Assembly (NCBI GenBank): GCA_016710065.1 | Contig: JADJLP010000001.1 | Coordinates: 1,719,001-1,783,000, forward strand | Source of the DNA: Candidatus Ideonella esbjergensis | GTDB lineage: Bacteria > Pseudomonadota > Gammaproteobacteria > Burkholderiales > Burkholderiaceae_C | Direction of reading: 5' to 3' | DNA length: 64,000 nucleotides | Part shown: positions 57,977 through 64,000 of the stretch, one piece after another | Numbering within the stretch: position 1 is the first letter of the stretch | How the letters are laid out: each line of letters begins with the position of its first letter | Program-made: the position numbers and the translations under genes | The notes under the pieces: generated by a model | Database searches by the model: none | The model's input: the letters and a program-made list of their open reading frames with translations, nothing else | Told to the model about the DNA's origin: nothing

Positions 57977-58917
57977 ATGTGGAACGTGCTCTTCCTCACC
58001 TTGCCGACGCAGCCCAGCGCCGTACGCCTGCGGATGTGGCGCGCGCTAAAGTCCCTCGGCTGCGGAGCCTTGCGCGACGGCGCATACGTCCTCCCAGTTG
58101 CGCATGCGGCGCTATTCGACCCCCTCGTGTCCGAAGTCCGCTCCCACGGCGGCCAAGCCAGCGTGCTCGAACTGTCGACGAGCGACGAGGCCCAGCGTGC
58201 CGAGGTGCTGGCACTCTTCGACCGTGCCGAGGCCTACAGCCAGTGGCGAGCGGAGGCGCAGTCGCTGGCCGCCGCGCTGCCGGCGCTTGAAGAGACCGAG
58301 GCCCGGCGGCGCTGGCGCAGCACGTCGGAGGCGCTGCAGAACCTTCGGCGCATCGACTACTACCCGGGTGCTGCGGCCGAGCAGGCGCAGGCCGAACTCG
58401 ACATGCTGCGCCAAGCGCTCGATACGCGCTTCTCGCGCGGTGAGCCAGTGGCGCAGGCGCCGCACGGCATTCCACGCCTGGATCCGCGCAAGTTCCAGGG
58501 CAAGCGCTGGGCGACGCGGGCGCGCCCCTGGGTGGACCGCCTGGCCTGCGCCTGGCTGATCCGCCGCTTCATCGATCCCGAGGCGCGCTTCGTCTGGCTG
58601 GCCGATCCGGCAGGAGCGACCCCTGCGCCGCGCGGCGCACTGGGCTTCGACTACGACGGCGCGCGCTTCACGCACGTCGGCTCGCGCGTGAGCTTCGAGG
58701 TGTTGGCGGCCAGCTTCGGACTGGATGCGGACCCGCGGTTGCAGCGCATCGCACGTGCCGTGCATTTCCTCGACATCGGCGGCATTCCAGTGCCGGAAGC
58801 GGCCGGGCTGGAAGCCGTGCTGTCCGGCCTGCGCGAGGTCCACGCCGATGACGATCAACTAAACGGGGCTGCGGCGACCGTTTTCGACGCGCTGTACGCC
58901 GCACCTGGACAACCGAC

Positions 58918-58921
<4 letters not shown>
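57977..58921 (+). CDS. chrB: ChrB chromate-resistance regulatory protein
   Basis: 314 aa starting MWNVLFLTLPTQPSAVRLRM. N-terminal winged-helix-like region (WRALKSLGCGALRDGAYVLP); C-terminal domain WVDRLACAWLIRRFIDPEAR, FDYDGARFTHVGSRVSFEVL, HFLDIGGIPVPEAAGLEAVL is the ChrB/chromate-resistance exported family. It senses chromate and regulates chrA. First gene of a five-gene operon. Confidence 0.9.
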
Positions 58922-60300
<1,379 letters not shown>

Positions 60301-60310
60301 AGGAATCCCC

Positions 60311-61231
60311 ATGGACGCACGTCTCCAAGACCTTCCGTTCGACCCGGCCGCCTTGAACCGCCTGTCGACCGGCTTGATCACGAGCCACTACCAGAACAAC
60401 TACGGCGGAGCGGTCAAGCGGCTCAATGCGATCCGCGACCAGCTGTCGTCGACAGCGTTCGCGACCGCGCCAGGTTTCCAGCTCAATGGCCTCAAGCGCG
60501 AAGAACTGATCGCCACCAACTCGATGCTGCTGCACGAGCTGTACTTCGGCAGCCTGGGCGGCGACGGCGTGACGATGGAGCCCGCTGCGAAGCTGATGCT
60601 GGAAGCCAGCTTCGGCAGCGTCGAACGCTGGCGTGAAGAGTTCATCGCCATGGGCAAGGCCCTGGGCGGTGGCTCGGGCTGGGTGCTGCTGGTGTTCCAG
60701 CCGCGCGACGGCTCGCTGGTCAACCAGTGGGCTGCCGACCACACCCATGCGATCGCAGGTGGCGTGCCGATCCTGGCGCTGGACATGTACGAGCATGCGT
60801 ACCACATGGACTTCGGCGCTGCGGCCGGTGCCTACGTCGACGCGTTCATGGGCAACATCAACTGGGCCACGGTCTATGCCCGCTACCAGCGGGCCGTGCA
60901 CGCGGCGAGTGAGCCTCTCAGCGCAGGGCAGGAAGAGATTGCCGCTGCGATGCTGCTCGACGTTCGCCGCGCCGGCGTCTTCGCGAATGCGCCAACGATG
61001 CTGCCAGGCGCTCGCTGGTGCGACCCGGCAGCCGTGGCTCAGTGGGCCGCCGAACTGCCGGCCGACCGCGAGGTGGTCGTCTACTGCGTCTACGGCCACG
61101 AAGTCGGCCGCGCCACCGCGATGCGGCTGCGCGCCGCTGGCCTCAACGCCCGCTACCTGAGCGGAGGTCTCGATGGCTGGCAAGCTGCAAAGAAGCCGCT
61201 GGTGGACAAGTCCGGAAACCCCGCGCCATGA
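60311..61231 (+). CDS. chrC: ChrC-like Fe-superoxide dismutase with rhodanese domain
   Basis: 306 aa from ATG 60311 (AAGGAA). Residues 1-205 are an Fe/Mn-SOD domain (LITSHYQNNYGGAVKRLNAI, LLHELYFGSLGGD, LDMYEHAYHMDFGAAAGAYV with metal ligands H, H, D, H). The C-terminal part (AAMLLDVRRAGVFANAPTML, EVVVYCVYGHEVGRATAMRL) is a rhodanese domain with active Cys in VYCVYGHE. It handles superoxide produced during chromate reduction. The fusion is known in chr operons. Confidence 0.9.
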   Translation: MDARLQDLPFDPAALNRLSTGLITSHYQNNYGGAVKRLNAIRDQLSSTAFATAPGFQLNGLKREELIATNSMLLHELYFGSLGGDGVTMEPAAKLMLEASFGSVERWREEFIAMGKALGGGSGWVLLVFQPRDGSLVNQWAADHTHAIAGGVPILALDMYEHAYHMDFGAAAGAYVDAFMGNINWATVYARYQRAVHAASEPLSAGQEEIAAAMLLDVRRAGVFANAPTMLPGARWCDPAAVAQWAAELPADREVVVYCVYGHEVGRATAMRLRAAGLNARYLSGGLDGWQAAKKPLVDKSGNPAP

Positions 61232-62262
61232 GCGCAGTACCAGCCCCCAGGATCGCGCTGCTCTACCCAGGCGACCGCGCGGCCCGCGACCGGTCTGATC
61301 CGGCGGGGAGCCGCTTTGCGGCGCTGTTCGAGGCCTTCGCTGCGGCCGGTCTGGCGGCCGAACCGGCGGTCTGGCATGACGATTTCGCCGACGAGGTGGC
61401 CGCCCAGTTGCGCCGGGTGCAGGCCGTGCTGGTGTGGTGCAACCCGATCGAGGACGGGCGCCGCCGCGACCGTCTGGATGCGGTGCTGCGCGAGGTGGCG
61501 CAGGCCGGAGTCTTCGTCAGCGCGCATCCCGAGGCCATCCAGCGTCTGGGCACCAAGGATGTGTTGTTCGAGACCCGGGACCTGCCGTTCGGCAGCGACG
61601 TTCACCGCCTCGACAGCCTGGCACAACTGACGTCGCAACTGCCGCTGCGACTGCAGCACGGTGCCCGCGTGCTCAAGCAGCACCGCGGCCACAGCGGCAT
61701 CGGTGTGTGGCGCGTCGAGCGGTCGGGTGACTGTTTGCTGACCGTGCAGCATGCCCAGCGTGGCAGCGCGCCGCAGCGCATGGACATGCCAATGCTGCAG
61801 GCGACGCTGGCGCCGTACTTTGATGCTGCCGCCGGCAGCCACATGATCGATCAGGCCTGGCAGCCGCGGCTGGCGGAGGGGATGGTGCGGGCGTATCTGG
61901 TCGAGGACCGCGTCGCCGGCTTCGGCCACCAGGCCATCAACGCACTGCATCCCGACGCACCGATGCCCGGGCCGCGCCTGTATCACGACGCAGAGCTCGC
62001 GGGGTTTCAGACGCTGCGTCGGCAATTGGAATCGAGCTGGGTCACGCTGCTGCGCGAGCGCGTCGGCCTGCCACGCGACCGGCTGCCGCTGCTGTGGGAC
62101 TGCGACTTCATGCTCGGCGAGCCGGCGGCCGATGGCACCGAGCGCTTTGTGCTGTGCGAGGTGAACGTCAGCAGCGTCTCGCCGTTTCCGCCATCTTGCA
62201 TCGCTGCCCTGATCGAGGCCGCGAGCCGACGCGCAGGCGGAGTGAAGGGCGGTCGCGCGTGA
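61228..62262 (+). CDS. Cj0069-like ATP-grasp protein
   Basis: 344 aa, start ATG 61228 overlapping chrC (ATGA). N-terminal Rossmann-like part (PRIALLYPGDRAARDRSDPA); ATP-grasp features VLKQHRGHSGIGVWRVE, WQPRLAEGMVRAYLVEDRVA, and C-terminal LLWDCDFMLGEPAADGTERF with VLCEVNVSSVSPFPPS (metal-binding Asp, Glu, Asn). Cj0069 family, found beside chr genes. Substrate unknown. Confidence 0.8.
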   Translation: MSAVPAPRIALLYPGDRAARDRSDPAGSRFAALFEAFAAAGLAAEPAVWHDDFADEVAAQLRRVQAVLVWCNPIEDGRRRDRLDAVLREVAQAGVFVSAHPEAIQRLGTKDVLFETRDLPFGSDVHRLDSLAQLTSQLPLRLQHGARVLKQHRGHSGIGVWRVERSGDCLLTVQHAQRGSAPQRMDMPMLQATLAPYFDAAAGSHMIDQAWQPRLAEGMVRAYLVEDRVAGFGHQAINALHPDAPMPGPRLYHDAELAGFQTLRRQLESSWVTLLRERVGLPRDRLPLLWDCDFMLGEPAADGTERFVLCEVNVSSVSPFPPSCIAALIEAASRRAGGVKGGRA

Positions 62263-63179
62263 TGGCTCGCTGGTTCACGATGGCCATCCTGGTGCTGTTC
62301 ACCTCCGTGGCTACGGCCGTGGAGGTCCGCTTCGAACCCATGGCCGAGAACGTGTACGCCCATGTTGGCGACATCGGCGCGCGCAGTGTTGCCAACGACG
62401 GGCTGAACGCCAACCTCGGCCTGGTGGTGACAGCGGCCGGTGCCGTGCTGATCGACAGCGGCGCCACCTGGCGCAGCGCGCGCGACATCCAGGCTGCGGC
62501 CCGGCGCGTGACCTCGCAGCCGATCCGCTGGGTGATCAACACCGGCGGCCAGGACCACCGCTGGCTCGGCAACGGCTACTTCCAGGCCCAGGGCGCCGAG
62601 CTCATTGCCCATGCGTCGGCTGTGGCCGACATGCGCTCGCGCGGTGGCGACCAGTTGGCGGCGCTGCGCAGCTTGCTGGGAGCGGCGGCAAACGACACGG
62701 TGCCGACACTGCCAACGCGCCTGCTCGAAGGCCCTGACACTCGGCTGACCCTGGGCGGCACGGTGTTCGAACTTCGTCACCGCGGTGGCGGCCACACACC
62801 GGGCGACATGGCGGTCTGGCTGCCGCAGGCGCAGGTGGCCTTTGCCGGTGACATCGTTTACGTGGACCGCTTGCTCGCCGTGCTTCCAGTCAGCAGCACC
62901 AAGGCATGGCTCGATGCCTTCGCGGCGCTGGAGCAACTTGCGCCGAAGCACATCGTGCCGGGCCATGGCCGCGTGACCGACATGGCCACGGCGCGTGCGC
63001 AGACCCGGGACTACCTGCAGGCTTTGCGCGTGCACATGAAGCGCGCCGTCGAGCAGGGCATCGACGTGAGCGACGCGGTGAAGTCGTTTCACGCAGTGCC
63101 GTTCTTGCACCTGTCGAATGCTGCTGAGTTGAACCCGGGGAATGCAAACCGAACCTATCTCGAAGTCGAGCGCGAGTGA
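62262..63179 (+). CDS. Exported MBL-fold hydrolase lacking the first His ligands
   Basis: 305 aa. N-terminal signal (MARWFTMAILVLFTSVATAV). MBL fold: LGLVVTAAGAVLIDSGATWR, then VINTGGQDHRWLGNGYF where HxHxDH would stand: the two His are Thr/Gly-Gln replaced (TGGQDH), keeping Asp-His; then GGGHTPGDMAVW (His), VAFAGDIVYVDRLL (Asp), VPGHGRV (His). A mononuclear metal site or altered chemistry is likely. Translation overlaps the previous gene (TGATG). Confidence 0.8.
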   Translation: MARWFTMAILVLFTSVATAVEVRFEPMAENVYAHVGDIGARSVANDGLNANLGLVVTAAGAVLIDSGATWRSARDIQAAARRVTSQPIRWVINTGGQDHRWLGNGYFQAQGAELIAHASAVADMRSRGGDQLAALRSLLGAAANDTVPTLPTRLLEGPDTRLTLGGTVFELRHRGGGHTPGDMAVWLPQAQVAFAGDIVYVDRLLAVLPVSSTKAWLDAFAALEQLAPKHIVPGHGRVTDMATARAQTRDYLQALRVHMKRAVEQGIDVSDAVKSFHAVPFLHLSNAAELNPGNANRTYLEVERE

Positions 63180-63238
63180 GTTGCGGTGCCTGTCTGCGAT
63201 GCATTGACCACAACACGGCCACTCCACCTGGGCCGTAG

Positions 63239-64000
63239 TCAAGGCTGAAGGACGCCCGCCAGTCGCGCCACCAGTGCCACGATCACCAGGCCAAGGACCA
63301 GCGCCAGTCCACGCCAGAACCTCACCGGATCGCGCTCGATCCAGGGTGCCTGTTGGTCGCGGAGATGCTGCGCGGCCGGATGTTGCAAGTCATGGACGAA
63401 AGCCGACAAGGCCTCGTGGCGCTTGTTCGGCTGCGGCTGCAGCGCTTGCCGCAGCACCGAGTCCAGCCAGGCCGGCAGTTCACGGCGCTGTGTGCGCACC
63501 GATTCGTAGCGCAGCTTGTGCAGGTCGCCTGGGCCACGCACTTGTGTCACCTGCAAGCCGTAGGGCAACTGGCCGGTGAGCATCTGGTACGTCAGGACGG
63601 CCAGTGAGAACAGGTCTGATCGCGACGTGCCACCGTCGCCGGTGAAGTACTCCGGCGCCGTGTACTGCAACGACCCGACGATGGTGCGAGCCTGCGGCGC
63701 GCCGGTGGCTTCGGCCAGGCCCGGCACATGCACCGCGCCGAAGTCGATGATCTTCACCGTGCCGGTGCGGTCGATCATGATGTTCTCTGGGCGCAGGTCC
63801 TGGTGCAGCATTTCCTTGCGGTGAAATGCCTGCAGTCCCTTGGCCACCTGCGCAACGAGCTGGCGCACGGTGTCCAGGTCGGGCCGCGGGTGGTCCACCA
63901 TCCATTGCGCCAGCGTCTGCCCGTCGACGTACTCCATGGCCACGTACAGGTGCTGTCGCGGCCGATTGTTGGCGCAGGGCTTGAGCACATGCGCACTGTC
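63239..64000 (-). CDS. Ser/Thr protein kinase, C-terminal part (partial)
   Basis: 254 codons in frame to the right edge. LYVAMEYVDGQTLAQWM, catalytic loop MLHQDLRPENIM (HQD in place of HRD), KIIDFGAVHVPG (DFG), GSLQYTAPEYF (APE), then RSDLFSLAVLTYQMLTGQLP. A C-terminal membrane segment (WRGLALVLGLVIVALVARLA) anchors it. The N-terminus lies outside the window; related proteins are fused to a PP2C phosphatase domain. Confidence 0.85.
   Translation of the reverse strand, partial: DSAHVLKPCANNRPRQHLYVAMEYVDGQTLAQWMVDHPRPDLDTVRQLVAQVAKGLQAFHRKEMLHQDLRPENIMIDRTGTVKIIDFGAVHVPGLAEATGAPQARTIVGSLQYTAPEYFTGDGGTSRSDLFSLAVLTYQMLTGQLPYGLQVTQVRGPGDLHKLRYESVRTQRRELPAWLDSVLRQALQPQPNKRHEALSAFVHDLQHPAAQHLRDQQAPWIERDPVRFWRGLALVLGLVIVALVARLAGVLQP

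Overview
The window looks like a piece of a large, GC-rich plasmid (or an integrated plasmid-like element) from a beta-proteobacterium, probably order Burkholderiales. This is inferred from GC content, codon use and gene families. Plasmid character is direct: a Rep_3-type initiator (47643-49082), an iteron and DnaA-box origin (49083-49648), parA-parB (49649-51908), three parS-like palindromes (51911-52089) and a large tyrosine recombinase with a nearby inverted-repeat site (52107-54639). I see no relaxase, type IV secretion, tRNA, rRNA or CRISPR genes.

Layout. 1-5064 (minus): a truncated IS5-family element abutting a RES/Xre toxin-antitoxin pair, an unknown 429-aa protein, and a translationally coupled PAPS-reductase-like/XF1762 pair. 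5225-7990 (plus): small element genes behind a structured leader. 8067-18166 (minus): small genes, an exported thermonuclease, a UvrD-like helicase and a complete PRTRC cassette (ParB-related, ThiF-related; proteins E, C, F, B, A, ThiF and ParB). 18469-21649 (plus): a RadC-like JAB protein and unknown genes. 21746-32756 (minus): SbcC/SbcD-like nuclease, Gp3-like protein, DinG/XPD helicase, DUF1173 protein and an integrase-fold protein without visible catalytic residues. 32948-34521 (plus): ArdB/KlcA antirestriction protein and two unknown genes. 34522-40847: a lower-GC cargo island with a papain-like peptidase and a ubiquitin-like conjugation operon (Ubl, E2, JAB, E1), divergent from an XRE/ImmA pair. 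40848-42045 (minus): a second RES module. 42214-47574 (plus): a 1659-aa methylase-helicase. 47643-54639: replication, partition and resolution. 54809-64000: LysE exporter, DUF, Crp-type regulator, GNAT, a chromate-resistance operon (chrB-chrA-chrC, ATP-grasp, metallo-hydrolase) and the end of a Ser/Thr kinase.

The strongest signals are these. (1) A Bil/Bub-like ubiquitin-like conjugation operon in which every junction is a 4-base overlap; its Ubl and E1 genes carry single-base indels in homopolymers. (2) An exact 23-bp sequence present four times, always in a divergent intergenic region at the head of a plus-strand operon, about 50 nt downstream of a predicted transcription start in three of the four. 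(3) Recurrent small hairpins in those operons that pair the Shine-Dalgarno sequence with an upstream anti-SD. (4) The PRTRC cassette, which gives the element a second E1-like plus JAB pair. All functions are assigned from sequence patterns only; no database search was run.
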